From positions 343,642-407,641 of the forward strand of contig NZ_VZRA01000002.1 in the NCBI RefSeq assembly GCF_008802355.1: a DNA stretch of 64,000 bases, read 5' to 3'. The DNA comes from Oryzomonas sagensis. Lineage in GTDB: Bacteria > Desulfobacterota > Desulfuromonadia > Geobacterales > Pseudopelobacteraceae. A program made the position numbers and the translations under genes. A model generated the notes under the pieces. That model had not been told where the DNA came from. It searched no databases and worked only from the letters and a program-made list of their open reading frames with translations. Below are positions 17,864 through 27,121 of the stretch, in pieces; position 1 is the first letter of the stretch, and every line of letters starts with the position of its first letter.

Positions 17864-19000
17864 CTAAAAGTGTTCACCCCTGCCTTTCCGCACCGATATC
17901 CTGTCCTTGGCCGACCGCTCCCAGAAGCTGCCCCGCCAGTTGTCCACCGAATCCTCGGCAGCGATCCAGGGAGGAAGGGCGATCTGGAAGTGGGCGGCAA
18001 GCTCGTGGACGTACGGCTCGTACAAAAGGCGCAATTCACGCAGCTTCCGGTCGAAGGCCTCGCCCTGCCGCAGGTGCTGCCCGCTTTCGGCCAGAAGGAG
18101 GCGCAGTTCCTCCAGCCGCCCCGGGGGCAGCCGGTCCGGGATCGACTCCCGCGGGGCGGTCCTGAAGACCAGGGAGAGGTCGATGACCGCGTGGCGGGCC
18201 ATGGCGAAGGTCAACTCCGCCTGGCGCTCGCAGGCCCCCTCCAGGCCGGCCATGACCAGTGCGCAGGTGTCCATGATCGCGGCCAGGGCCGCCAGCCACG
18301 ACTGGTTGTCGTGCTGGGAGCGGAAATAGGCCAGGACCGGATAGGAGAGGTGCCCCTCCAGGAACTCCGCCGACCAGCGCTCCCATTCGTGCAGGAGCTG
18401 GCGCAGCGCCTCCTTGCCGTGTTCGTAGCCGTGGCGGCGGAGCATCTCCGAGGCGGTGGGAGGCGAGCCGGCCCGGGCGTCCAGGAGGGAGATGCTCACC
18501 TCCCGGCGGGCGAAGGACTGGTTGAGGGCCGGCAGGTAGCCGATCACCAAGGCGAGAAAGGCGAATCCCATGCCCGATTCCACCACTACCAGGAGGCGCG
18601 CCAGGGGGGTGCGGGGAACGACGTCCCCCAGCCCCAGGGTGAAGAAGGTGGTGCCGCTCAGGTACAGGTCGGTGAGGAAGCCGCTGGCCCCGTCCCGGGC
18701 CAGCACCGCCGAGCCGAGGGCCCAGTGGATGAGGGCAAAGCCGCAGATCAGGCCGAAGGCCCAGAAGCTCAGGAGCAAGAGGAGCGACAGGGGACCGAAA
18801 TAGCTGAGCCAGGTCTCCTGCCGCCGGGCGGGGATCAGGGCTATGACCATCCGCACCCAGGGACGCCAGCTGCTCCGGTAGAAAAACCGGGTGAGGCGGA
18901 AACGGCGCGTCACCCGGCGCGGCAGGACGATGGTCTCGAACCCCTCCCACAGGACCAGGAGGACCAGGGCAATGCCGGATATGATCGCCAGGACCGTCAC
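17864..19000 (-). CDS. Two-pore-loop potassium-channel-like protein
   Basis: The 378-residue protein has an N-terminal helix (1-24) and a helix near 70-95. The pore loop is TTFFTLGLGDVVP and the following helix is LLVVVESGMGFAFLALVIGYL. The filter reads TLGLGD, a variant of the potassium filter TVGYGD with leucine in place of tyrosine, so selectivity may be relaxed. The 220-residue cytoplasmic C-terminal region is helical and shows no RCK nucleotide fold. It starts two bases before the pirin stop, in a tightly packed minus-strand run. Confidence 0.78.
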   Translation of the reverse strand: MTVLAIISGIALVLLVLWEGFETIVLPRRVTRRFRLTRFFYRSSWRPWVRMVIALIPARRQETWLSYFGPLSLLLLLSFWAFGLICGFALIHWALGSAVLARDGASGFLTDLYLSGTTFFTLGLGDVVPRTPLARLLVVVESGMGFAFLALVIGYLPALNQSFARREVSISLLDARAGSPPTASEMLRRHGYEHGKEALRQLLHEWERWSAEFLEGHLSYPVLAYFRSQHDNQSWLAALAAIMDTCALVMAGLEGACERQAELTFAMARHAVIDLSLVFRTAPRESIPDRLPPGRLEELRLLLAESGQHLRQGEAFDRKLRELRLLYEPYVHELAAHFQIALPPWIAAEDSVDNWRGSFWERSAKDRISVRKGRGEHF

Positions 19001-19001
19001 G

Positions 19002-19910
19002 TTATCTGCTCTTGATGAAGGTGCCGTTCTGGAATTCCTCGAAGGCGACCCGCAACTCTTCCTGGGTGTTCATGACGATGGGGCCGTACCAGGCCACCGG
19101 CTCATGGAGCGGTTTCCCCGCGATGAACAGGAACCGGACCGGCTGCTCTCCCGCCACGACCTGCACCTCGCTCCCTTCCCGCTTGTAGAGGACCACGGTC
19201 TCGGGGCCGCAGATGCAGCGCCGGTCCAGGTCCATCCACCCCGCGCCCGCCATCTCGTAGGCAAAGGCGTCACGCTGCTCGTCGAAATACCCCTCGCCGT
19301 CCAGCACGTAGGCGATGGCGGTGTGTCCCGCCGTGACCGGGTGGCGAAAGGTGGCGCCGGCCGGGATGCTCACATCCAGCATCTCCGGATCGATCACGAT
19401 GTCCCGCACCGGCCCCTGGACCCCATTGACCCGGCCGCTGACGACCTTGATCCTGACCCCCGTATCCAGGGTGACCTCCGGGATGTCGGCCGCCCTCACG
19501 TCCCGGTAGCGGGGCGCCATCATCTTCTGGCCGGCCGGCAGGTTGGCCCAAAACTGGAAGCCCCACATCATGCCGGTGGGGCTTTTCTGGGGCATCTCCT
19601 GGTGGATGATGCCGCTGCCGGCGGTCATCCACTGCACGTCGCCGGGGCCGATGACCCCCTTGTTGCCCATGCTGTCCCCATGTTCCACCAGGCCTTCCAG
19701 GACATAGGTGATGGTCTCGATGCCCCGGTGGGGGTGCCAGGGAAAGCCGGGCAGATACTCGGCCGGGTTGGCGGTGTGGAAGTCGTCCAGCATCAGGAAC
19801 GGGTCGAACAGCGGCACCTGGGAGTTGCCAAAGGCGCGTTTCAGGTGGACGCCGGCCCCCTCCACGGTGGGACGGCTCTTGTACAGTTTGTCGATGGCGC
19901 GGGTGGTCAT
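19002..19910 (-). CDS. Pirin family protein
   Basis: The start at 19910 follows AAGGAAA; 302 residues. The N-terminal cupin carries the pirin metal ligands: WHPHRGIETI (two histidines) and GIIHQEMP (histidine and glutamate). The C-terminal cupin (about 180-290) is degenerate, as is usual. Bacterial pirins include quercetin 2,3-dioxygenases and regulators of metabolic enzymes; which applies here cannot be read from the sequence. It groups with an amidohydrolase and an isochorismatase-like hydrolase on the same strand. Confidence 0.88.
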   Translation of the reverse strand: MTTRAIDKLYKSRPTVEGAGVHLKRAFGNSQVPLFDPFLMLDDFHTANPAEYLPGFPWHPHRGIETITYVLEGLVEHGDSMGNKGVIGPGDVQWMTAGSGIIHQEMPQKSPTGMMWGFQFWANLPAGQKMMAPRYRDVRAADIPEVTLDTGVRIKVVSGRVNGVQGPVRDIVIDPEMLDVSIPAGATFRHPVTAGHTAIAYVLDGEGYFDEQRDAFAYEMAGAGWMDLDRRCICGPETVVLYKREGSEVQVVAGEQPVRFLFIAGKPLHEPVAWYGPIVMNTQEELRVAFEEFQNGTFIKSR

Positions 19911-19935
19911 GGGGGAATTTCCTTTCAGGGAGATT

Positions 19936-19980
19936 TGGGGTGTATGAGTCCCATAGGACCTATGGGACTCATACACCCCA
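19936..19980. repeat. Copy 4 of the CATAGGACC repeat (perfect 21-bp hairpin)
   Basis: A 21-base arm beginning TGGGGTGTATGAGTCCCATA and its exact complement are separated by three bases (GAC). It lies between the pirin start and the amidohydrolase stop and could split that operon. Confidence 0.8.
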
Positions 19981-19988
19981 CAATCATA

Positions 19989-21815
19989 TCAGAATGCAAA
20001 GCATGTACAACCGACCCCCCAGGGACCGTCCTCGCCGAATACCCGGTGGGTATGCCGGTGGAGCGGGTCGTCGCATGAGACGGCCGCTGCCAGGGCGGGC
20101 GCCTCGGGCGCGCCGTGCCCATCCCGGTACGCCCCGCCGTAGACGCCCGTGGGCGACCAGTCGGGAGAGACCGGCGGCAGGGGCGGCGCCAGGGAGGCAA
20201 AGTCGCCCGCCCCATGGACGATGCGCCCCCCCATGATGGTCAACAGCGACTCGATCCCCTTGATCTCCTCGTCGGGCACGCTGAAGTAGTCGGCCGACAG
20301 CACCGACAGGTCGGCGAGTTGCCCCACCGCGATCCGCCCCTTTTTGCCGGCGTCCCCGGAAAACCATGAACTCCCCTCGGTGTAGAGGCCAAGGGCCGTG
20401 GCCCGGTCCAGGCGGTTCTCCTCGCCGTACAGGGAGAGGCCGCCCACGGTCTTGCCGGTCACCAGCCAGTAGAGCGAGACCCAGGGGTTGTAGCTCGCCA
20501 CCCTGGTGGCGTCCGTGCCGGCGCCCACCGGAATCCCCATGCGGAGCATGGTCGAGATGGGCGGGGACATGCTGGCCGCTTTTTTCCCGTAGCGCGCCAC
20601 GAAGTACTCGCCCTGGAAGGCCATGCGGTCCTGGATGGCGATGCCGCCCCCCAGGCGGCGCACCCGCTCCATGTTCCGCTCCGAGATGGTCTCGGCATGG
20701 TCGAAGAACCAGCGCAGCCCGTCGAAGGGGATCTCCCGGTCGATGGCCTCGAACACGTCCAGAAAACGGGTGATGGATTCATCGTAGGTGGCGTGCAGCC
20801 GAAACGGCCAGCGTTTCTCCACCAGCAGGGCCACCACCTTTTTCAGCTCCGCCTCCAAGACCGGTTGCAGGTCGGGGCGCGGCTCCAGGAAGTCCTCGAA
20901 GTCGGCGGCGGAAAAGACCAGCATCTCGCCTGCGCCGTTTACCTTGTAGACATCGTTCCCCTTTCCCGGTTCGGTGATCTCGGCCCAGTGGGCAAAGTCG
21001 TCGTACTCCTGACCGGGGCGCTGGGTGAACAGGTTGTAGGCGATGCGCAGGGTCAGTTCGTCCCGTCCCGCCAACTCCTCCACCACCCGGTAGTCGTCGG
21101 GGTAGTTCTGGAAGCCGCCGCCGGCGTCGATGCAACTGGTGATTCCGAGCCGGTTCAGCTCGCGCATGAAGTGGCGGGTGGAGTTGACCTGGTCGTCGAA
21201 GCCGAGCTTCGGCCCCTTGGCCAGGCTGGCGTAGAGGATCAGGGCGTTGGGCTTGGCGATCAACAGGCCGGTGGGATTGCCCCCCCTGTCCCGCTGGATC
21301 TCCCCGCCGGTTGGATTGGGGGTCTCCTTCGTGTACCCCAGGGCTCGGAGTCCGGCCCGGTTGACGAACGCCCGGTCGTACAGGTGCAGGACAAAGACCG
21401 GGGTGTCCGGCGCGGCGGCGTTGATCTCCTCCAGAGTCGGCATGCGCCGCTCGACGAACTGGAACTCGGTCCAGCCGCCGATGACCCGCACCCACTGGGG
21501 CGGCGGGGTGCGGCGGGCCTGCTCGCGCAGCATGCGCAGCGCCAGGGTCAGGGACGGAACGCCGTCCCAGCGCAGTTCCATGTTGAAGTTGAGGCCGCCC
21601 CGGATGACGTGGATGTGGGAATCGTTCAGGCCGGGGATGACGGTGTGTCCTTTGAGGTCGATCCGCCTGGTCGCGGCGGGGGCATCCTTGAGCAGCTCTT
21701 CGCCGCCCAGGGCGGTGATCTTGCCGTCGCTCAGGGCAAGGGCGGAAACCGTGGAAGGGACACCATCCGCTGCGGCAATGGCGCCGTTATACAGAATCAT
21801 GTCAGGTGCGTTCAT
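19989..21815 (-). CDS. YtcJ-like metal-dependent amidohydrolase
   Basis: ATG at 21815 follows AAAGGGGGTAGC; 608 residues. The N-terminal beta sandwich is followed by the metal motif HIHVIRGG (from DSHIH), then YDRAFVNRAGL and later histidines (RLHATYDES, WFFDHAET). The catalytic aspartate region GAGTDATR is present, and the barrel closes with QLADLSVLSADYFSV. The family hydrolyses amide-like bonds; the substrate is unknown. The last 60 residues (from about 545) form an extension rich in Pro, Gly and Cys. It is co-directional with pirin and an isochorismatase-like enzyme, a grouping seen in several bacteria. Confidence 0.88.
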   Translation of the reverse strand: MNAPDMILYNGAIAAADGVPSTVSALALSDGKITALGGEELLKDAPAATRRIDLKGHTVIPGLNDSHIHVIRGGLNFNMELRWDGVPSLTLALRMLREQARRTPPPQWVRVIGGWTEFQFVERRMPTLEEINAAAPDTPVFVLHLYDRAFVNRAGLRALGYTKETPNPTGGEIQRDRGGNPTGLLIAKPNALILYASLAKGPKLGFDDQVNSTRHFMRELNRLGITSCIDAGGGFQNYPDDYRVVEELAGRDELTLRIAYNLFTQRPGQEYDDFAHWAEITEPGKGNDVYKVNGAGEMLVFSAADFEDFLEPRPDLQPVLEAELKKVVALLVEKRWPFRLHATYDESITRFLDVFEAIDREIPFDGLRWFFDHAETISERNMERVRRLGGGIAIQDRMAFQGEYFVARYGKKAASMSPPISTMLRMGIPVGAGTDATRVASYNPWVSLYWLVTGKTVGGLSLYGEENRLDRATALGLYTEGSSWFSGDAGKKGRIAVGQLADLSVLSADYFSVPDEEIKGIESLLTIMGGRIVHGAGDFASLAPPLPPVSPDWSPTGVYGGAYRDGHGAPEAPALAAAVSCDDPLHRHTHRVFGEDGPWGVGCTCFAF

Positions 21816-21859
21816 AGCGCTACCCCCTTTGAGGGCGGTGTTCCAGCCAGGGGTGGAGG

Positions 21860-22510
21860 CTAGTGCCCGGCGCCGGCCCGGCTGGGAGGTGCGCCGTGCA
21901 CCATGGTGTAGGCGTACTCCACGCCCTGGCCGTAGGCTCCGCACAGTTCCTTGACCACCGCCATGACGTCGTTGTAGGTCTCTTTGTGCGCCCAGTCACG
22001 TTGGTACTCGAGAAGTACCTGGAGCGCGGTCACCGGGATTGCGCCCGCCTGTTCCATGCGCCGCATGGCCGCGTTGTGCGCCGTTACCGAAGTGCCCCCC
22101 GAGGCGTCCTCCACGGCATAGACCTCGAACCCGGCCCTCATGGCCTCCAGGGCCGGGAAGGTCAGGCAGACCTCGGTCCAGAGGGCGGCCATGACCAGCT
22201 TGCTTCTCCCGGTCGCCTTCACCGCGGCGACGAACTCCTCGCTTTCCCACGAGTTCATGGAACTGCGCTCGATCGGTTCCTGGCCGGGAAAGATGTCCAG
22301 GAGTTGGGGCCACATATTGCCCGAGAAGCTCTTCGTCTCAACGGTGGTGAGGATGACGGGGACCTTGAAGATCTGGGCCGCTTTGGCCAGCAGCAGGACA
22401 TTGTTGAAAAGGGTCTGGCGGTCGATGTTGGCAACCCCGAAAGTCATCTGGGGCTGAAAGTCGATGAAGATGACGGCGCTGTTGGCCGGGTTGAGTAGTT
22501 CTGTTTTCAT
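21860..22510 (-). CDS. Isochorismatase-family cysteine hydrolase (YcaC-like)
   Basis: The 216-residue protein has the family triad: D17 in FIDFQPQM, a lysine in KATGRSKLVMAAL, and the nucleophile cysteine in LWTEVCLTFPAL. A cis-peptide region follows. YcaC-type enzymes are cysteine hydrolases of unsettled substrate. It is the first gene of the pirin/amidohydrolase group. Its leader carries a run of ten G on the coding strand next to the ribosome site, which could make expression slippage-prone. Confidence 0.88.
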   Translation of the reverse strand: MKTELLNPANSAVIFIDFQPQMTFGVANIDRQTLFNNVLLLAKAAQIFKVPVILTTVETKSFSGNMWPQLLDIFPGQEPIERSSMNSWESEEFVAAVKATGRSKLVMAALWTEVCLTFPALEAMRAGFEVYAVEDASGGTSVTAHNAAMRRMEQAGAIPVTALQVLLEYQRDWAHKETYNDVMAVVKELCGAYGQGVEYAYTMVHGAPPSRAGAGH

Positions 22511-22520
22511 GGGAATCCCT

Positions 22521-22530
22521 CCCCCCCCCC
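22521..22530 (-). repeat. Poly-G tract (G10) beside the ribosome binding site
   Basis: On the minus strand the sequence is G10, then AGGGATTCCC, then ATG. The run merges into the ribosome binding site of the YcaC-like gene. Homopolymer runs of this length change length during replication. Confidence 0.6.
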
Positions 22531-22647
22531 ATATAGGACTATTTTTATCCTTAATGTCAGTTTAAGTCCTTTCAAAAAAAAGTTGCAACAGTAAAATGCG
22601 GCCGGGAGAGGGGAGCGGTCCAAGCCCTCTCTTCCCTCCGCGCCCAA

Positions 22648-22696
22648 TAAGAAAGGCCGGGCAGCACGAAAGGGTATCTCCTTCGGCGGCCCGGCC
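22648..22696 (-). terminator. Terminator downstream of the 22792-23268 gene
   Basis: On the minus strand the GGCCGGGC and GCCCGGCC arms close a 26-base loop and are followed by TTTCTTATT. The rest of the gap 22511-22791 shows no gene. Confidence 0.5.
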
Positions 22697-22791
22697 ATGT
22701 CCGGCGGGACGTTCCTCACTCCGTTTCAAGGGAGTAGGGGCGCAGCGCTTGCGTCCTGTCGTGCAACGCCCCGTAATGGGCGAACACCGGT

Positions 22792-23268
22792 TTAATCCAC
22801 GTCGTACACCCACACGTCCATATGGGAAGCATGGATGCGGTCCCTGATGATGGCGCCGGTCCCGTCGTTGATGATCAGCGAGGAGACGGAGCAGGAAGCC
22901 GGTGCAGGAGAGCCGCTCGTCGCCGTGTCCACGCATTTTTTCAAGGCTGCGAACTCCTGGTTGGCATTGTGGAGACATGCCGCGTGTTTCAAAAGGCACT
23001 CGGTGGGGAAGGTAAGGTGCAACGCCATCTTCCTGCCGTTGACAAAGCCGATGGCGATAATCCTGAGTTGGGTTGCATCCTGTTTTGTGGTGACGGAGAC
23101 CTGTCTGTTGGCGGGGGTATAGCTGTGATTGCCGGATTTATACGCCTCAAGGGCGGTCCGGGATTCCAGGTAGAGATCGCCGAGGCCTGTCGGCTTTTCG
23201 GTACAGCCGGACAGCGCCATGAAGATCACTGCCCAAAGGAACATCCGATCTGCTGCGGCACTGCGCAT
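22792..23268 (-). CDS. Lipoprotein of unknown function
   Basis: The 158-residue product has an N-terminal hydrophobic stretch ending in a lipobox (ALSGC) near residue 22, so it is anchored by lipid. Four further cysteines (TECLLKHAACLHN, KKCVD, ASCSV) may form disulfides. A charged segment then leads to a C-terminal IIRDRIHASHMDVWVYDVD. No family is recognised. It starts 14 bases after the stop of the DUF1499 gene, with a terminator downstream. Confidence 0.6.
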   Translation of the reverse strand: MRSAAADRMFLWAVIFMALSGCTEKPTGLGDLYLESRTALEAYKSGNHSYTPANRQVSVTTKQDATQLRIIAIGFVNGRKMALHLTFPTECLLKHAACLHNANQEFAALKKCVDTATSGSPAPASCSVSSLIINDGTGAIIRDRIHASHMDVWVYDVD

Positions 23269-23282
23269 CTCCGGCCACCTCC

Positions 23283-23741
23283 TTAGAAAGCTGGCGTAGG
23301 CATAACCCGGAACGCCTCACGGATCTCCTCCATCCGGCGACGGTTTTTCCCCAGGTCGGAATACCCGAGCCGCGAGGCGGAGCGTACCTGGATGCTGCTC
23401 CGTTCCCGGTCCAGCAGAAATTCGGCATCATCCGTAAAGAGGGTTGTCCGTAGCTCGGCCCGCAGATACCCGGGGCGTTCTTCGATGATGGTCGCATCGG
23501 CCCGTCGGGAGAGAAGCTGTTTCAGGCGGGCAAAGGCGGCCTCCGGTTCGCCCGTGAACGACAGGGGCGCAATCCGGTGCCGCTCGTCGCCAGACTGGCT
23601 CAGCACACAGTTGGGCGAGGGGGGGCAGGCGGTCAGCCGGCCGTCCCGCACCCCCAGGTTGGTGGGGCGTTCGCCGGTGCACGCGGCCAAAAGGCCTGAC
23701 AGTATGCCCATGATGATGTCCGCTCGCAAAATATGGCCCAT
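23283..23741 (-). CDS. DUF1499 lipoprotein
   Basis: The 152-residue protein shows the DUF1499 core: LTACPPSPNCVLSQ at the N-terminus, a middle segment with PEAAFARLKQLL, and the strand YLRAELRTTLFTDDAEFLLD, then SRLGYSDLGKNRRRMEEIR. An internal ATG at 23711 would give a shorter form starting just before a lipobox-like LLAAC; the true start is uncertain. The family is widespread and uncharacterised. It forms a two-gene unit with the lipoprotein downstream. Confidence 0.75.
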   Translation of the reverse strand: MGHILRADIIMGILSGLLAACTGERPTNLGVRDGRLTACPPSPNCVLSQSGDERHRIAPLSFTGEPEAAFARLKQLLSRRADATIIEERPGYLRAELRTTLFTDDAEFLLDRERSSIQVRSASRLGYSDLGKNRRRMEEIREAFRVMPTPAF

Positions 23742-24004
23742 ACGCCCCTTCGCTGTCCGGACCGCGCATGGCGGCTTGTTCCTTGGCGGACCACCGATTT
23801 TTCAGTATACGCGCATAAAAATAATTTCAACAGACTGTTTTTATCCGCCCGGGCCGGTTATACTTCAGTCAGGTAGAAGGAAGTACAAACCAGGTGTAAG
23901 GAGGCGTGATTTTCTATGGATGACACGCCACCGGGCCGGTATGACACATAGGATGTGAAACAGTTCCGGGCGGCCAAAGCCCGGATCATTCCTGACTGGA
24001 ACCA

Positions 24005-24053
24005 ATACGAGAAAAATGAGCCCACCGAATTGCTTGGTGGGCTCTTCTCGTAT
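24005..24053 (-). terminator. Terminator of the chemoreceptor gene
   Basis: ATACGAGAA, a short bulge and GAGCCCACC pair with GGTGGGCTC and TTCTCGTAT around a nine-base loop. It lies 10 bases past the stop of the minus-strand gene. The interval 23742-24004 holds no convincing gene. Confidence 0.65.
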
Positions 24054-24062
24054 ATGACCGGG

Positions 24063-25760
24063 CTAGACCCGGAACATCCTGACCATATCCTGCAACTCCA
24101 CGGAGAGCCGGGACAGGCTCGAGGACGATTGGGAGATGTCCATGGAACTCTTGGCGCTCATCTCCACCACATCGGAAATCTGCTGAATATTGTTGGATAT
24201 CTCCCGGGTCGTGGCGGTCTGCTCCTCCGCAGCCGTGGCGATCTGGCTGATCTGCGTGGTCACCTCGTTGATCTTTTCCAGAATCTCCTCCAGCGCCTGA
24301 CCGGAGCGGGCGGCTTCGTTCGTTCCCTGCTCCACCTCCCGGACCCCCTCCTCCATGGCGGCCACCGCCTGGCGGGTCTCTCCCTGGATATTCTTGATCA
24401 TCTCGCCGATCTCGCGGGTGGCCCGCGCGGTGCGTTCGGCCAGGGCCCGAACCTCGTCGGCGACCACCGCAAACCCGCGTCCCTGCTCTCCGGCGCGGGC
24501 CGCCTCGATGGCCGCGTTCAGGGCCAGCAGGTTGGTCTGGTCGGCAATATCCTCGATGGTGGCCACGATCGCGCCGATCTGGTCGGAACGGGTGCCCAAC
24601 TGTTCCACCACGGTGGCGGAACTGCGCACCTTGCCGGCGATGCGGCTCATGCCGTCCACCGTGCTCCTGACGATGGCGGCGCCGGCCTGGGCCGTCTTGC
24701 TGGCCTGGTTGGAACTCTCCGCCGCCCGGTGGCAGTTGTTGGCGATATCCATGCTGGTGGCCGACATCTCTTCGCTGGCCGTGGCCACGGTGTTGGCCTG
24801 GCCGACGACCTGGTGGGAGGCGCTGGCCATCTGATCGGCGTTGCTGCTCAACTGCACCGATGCCGAGGCCACCTCCTGGGAACTCTTGTTGACCTTGTCC
24901 ATGACCTGGCGCAACTGCTCCACCATCCGGCGCATGGCCTCATAGATTCCGCCACTGCCCTGCTCGAAACAGTAGGTCAGATCGCCGGCCGCCACCTGCT
25001 GGGTGATCTCCTCCAGATGGGCCGGTTCGGTGCCGATATGGAGCAGCAGGCGCCTGGTGACGAAGATCGAGATGACGGAGATGAGGATGATCAGGACCAG
25101 AGTGACGCCGATGATCAGATAGATTCCCTGTCTGAGGCTTGTCATGCTCTCGTCGGCGGCCTTCTTGACCAGTGCGTCCAGGTCGTCCACGTAGTTGCCG
25201 GTGCCGATCACCCAGCCGAAGGGCTTGAATTCCACCGAGTAGCCCCGTTTCGGAGCGGGGGTCGTTTCACCCGCCCGGGGGAACCAGTAGTCGGTGAAGC
25301 CGCCACCCGGCTGTCTCCCGTTCCGGATGATCTCCCGGACGAGGTATTTACCCTTGGCGTCCTGGGAATCAATGCGACTCTTGCCTTCGACCGGCTTGCC
25401 CAAAATGACGACGTTGATCCCCTCGGTCGTATCGGCCCAGAAATAGCCGTCCTTGCCGTACTTCAGACCGCGCAGCAGGTCGGCGCCCTGTTTCCGGGCC
25501 ACTTCCGGCGATACGCCCTCCTTCTGGGCGCGGTCGTAGACCGCCTGCAACAGGCTGACGGCCGTCTCCACCTCGTTTCGCGCCTGGACGTCGAAATCGT
25601 TGAACAGGGATTTCTTATACATTTCGATGGATCTGTGGTACGAGGCCACGTACTCCTTCAAGGCGATGCAGGTGGTCGCCAATGCCAGCCCGATGCTGCA
25701 CGCCAGCACCATGAAGAGAATCTTGTTCCCGAACCTTACTCCCTGTTTTCCCGTAGCCAT
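24063..25760 (-). CDS. Methyl-accepting chemotaxis protein with single Cache domain
   Basis: ATG at 25760 follows GGGGAGG; 565 residues. It has a membrane helix near 10-32, then a periplasmic single Cache domain ([21 protein letters not shown], then [19 protein letters not shown]), which typically binds small acids. A second helix lies near 190-215, followed by HAMP and the long signalling hairpin. The conserved tip, [20 protein letters not shown], is intact, so it should couple to CheA/CheW. No CheB/CheR pentapeptide is seen at the C-terminus. It stands alone, with its own terminator. Confidence 0.92.
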   Translation of the reverse strand: MATGKQGVRFGNKILFMVLACSIGLALATTCIALKEYVASYHRSIEMYKKSLFNDFDVQARNEVETAVSLLQAVYDRAQKEGVSPEVARKQGADLLRGLKYGKDGYFWADTTEGINVVILGKPVEGKSRIDSQDAKGKYLVREIIRNGRQPGGGFTDYWFPRAGETTPAPKRGYSVEFKPFGWVIGTGNYVDDLDALVKKAADESMTSLRQGIYLIIGVTLVLIILISVISIFVTRRLLLHIGTEPAHLEEITQQVAAGDLTYCFEQGSGGIYEAMRRMVEQLRQVMDKVNKSSQEVASASVQLSSNADQMASASHQVVGQANTVATASEEMSATSMDIANNCHRAAESSNQASKTAQAGAAIVRSTVDGMSRIAGKVRSSATVVEQLGTRSDQIGAIVATIEDIADQTNLLALNAAIEAARAGEQGRGFAVVADEVRALAERTARATREIGEMIKNIQGETRQAVAAMEEGVREVEQGTNEAARSGQALEEILEKINEVTTQISQIATAAEEQTATTREISNNIQQISDVVEMSAKSSMDISQSSSSLSRLSVELQDMVRMFRV

Positions 25761-26141
25761 GTCGCCTCCCCCTGTCGTAAGAACAAATTTTAGCTGCGGC
25801 ACCGGAATCATCGCCACGGCGTTGAAGACGGAGCAAGTATATCAGAAAAATATAAGATATCTCTGGTGGGGGCTACGGAGCTTCAATGCGGTTTCGGCCG
25901 TTGCTCTCCGCCGGGCGCGGCGCCTCGCCGGCGCGTTCCGGCAGGGATGCTCCGCAGTTCCGTAATGTCGATGCTGATGGTGACCGGAAGCGCCGTCAAA
26001 GCGCATCGATCGGGGGGCACGGGACACGGGTATCGAAAGAGCGTCACGGCGTCAACGGCAAAATAGTGAATTCTGAAATACGAGAAGCGGCTGTTGCCTG
26101 TTCCGGGCGGCCGGACATCGGGAAGACGGCCGTGGCGGGGC
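25761..26141. other. Gap with no convincing gene
   Basis: The stretch contains the AT-rich likely promoter of the chemoreceptor (around 25835-25865) and a GC-rich palindromic patch near 25915-25935. Frames on both strands here lack ribosome sites and protein-like composition. Confidence 0.4.
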
Positions 26142-26222
26142 CTAGCGTCTACGCGCGATGAAGAAGAGGATGAGACCGAAGATCAGTCCGCACAGGATGA
26201 TGGTATTTGCCAAGGTGTGCAT
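26142..26222 (-). CDS. 26-residue single-helix membrane peptide
   Basis: The frame encodes MHTLANTIILCGLIFGLILF and then FIARRR and a stop. It is one hydrophobic helix with a positive C-terminal end, the layout of small membrane regulators. There is no strong ribosome site upstream, so translation is uncertain. Confidence 0.3.
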   Translation of the reverse strand: MHTLANTIILCGLIFGLILFFIARRR

Positions 26223-26388
26223 GGGATAAGATTAGCATTAGTCGGGTAACCAATACAAATAAAACCTCCAGGGGGCGTGTTTTTCCCCTCCCGCCGGGGT
26301 GCCGGGCTGCCGCCGCGCCGGGATTCTGCGGGGGATTCGGCCCCTCGTGCGTGCCGTTCCCCCACGCATCCGCCCCGGCGCAGGGGGG

Positions 26389-26826
26389 TCACTCATCCTG
26401 TTTGGTGTCGCAGTCGAGCACCATCCCCCGGGCGTCGAAGAAGACGATGATGAAAAAGTGCCCGGGCCCGGTGCCGGGGGCGGCATCCGACGACCTGTGC
26501 TTGCTGACGGTCCAGTAGGTCCAGATCTCGGAAGCGGTATACTTGGCCGGCAGCGGCTCGCTCCCGGGCACCTGGCGCAGGGGGACCTGCCGTTCGGCAG
26601 ACTGGGGCTCGCCCAGAAGGGCCCGTACCTGGGCCTTGTTCGTGGTGCCTTTGCGGATGGCCGCAGCCGCCGCAGGGCCGAGGTGCTTCGTGGGAAAAAC
26701 GGGGCGGTACATGAAGAGCAGCACAATGGCAATGAGCATTGTGCCGAGCAGAAGTCGTATCAATCCAGGCGCTCCATCATCATGGATTTTCCAACAGGCC
26801 GGACGTGTTCCGATCCGTCGCACCAT
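26389..26826 (-). CDS. SmpA/OmlA (BamE-like) domain protein
   Basis: Starts at 26826 (ATG) or 26823 (GTG) both follow AAGGAGG; 26856 lies upstream of that site. The protein has about 145 residues with one membrane helix (LLLGTMLIAIVLLFMY). It then has the SmpA-like pattern AIRKGTTNKAQVRALLGEPQS and EIWTYWT, ending in FFIIVFFDARGMVLDCD. True BamE is a lipoprotein; this one lacks a lipobox and is anchored by a helix, so it is a relative rather than BamE. No operon partner is close. Confidence 0.65.
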   Translation of the reverse strand: MVRRIGTRPACWKIHDDGAPGLIRLLLGTMLIAIVLLFMYRPVFPTKHLGPAAAAAIRKGTTNKAQVRALLGEPQSAERQVPLRQVPGSEPLPAKYTASEIWTYWTVSKHRSSDAAPGTGPGHFFIIVFFDARGMVLDCDTKQDE

Positions 26827-27121
26827 TCCCTCCTTTTCTACCCGATGGACCCCCAACTTTCAATATAAATTCAAGGGAGGCGATTGCATCCGCCCCGCGG
26901 GGCCCAAGGCTCTGGAACGCTTTTGCCTGGGGACGGCGGCAAGGCCGGCGGGACTGACTGCCGCGCCGGCGGGCAAATTAATTTGTAACCAACGGCATGG
27001 CATCTGCGTTCAATGGATATATACTTTCATTCGGAGTACGGGCAGGCCCCGGCCAAACGGGCTTACCGTTCCGTTGGTTTCCGGTACGCTGTAGATGGAC
27101 CCCACGTCCATGGAGAGAGAC

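Noticed and set aside
22562-22999. 145-codon minus-strand frame overlapping the lipoprotein gene
   Set aside because: It crosses a terminator and a real lipoprotein gene in another frame.
25842-26027. Arginine-rich minus-strand frame
   Set aside because: No start signal; the sequence is explained by GC-rich palindromic DNA.
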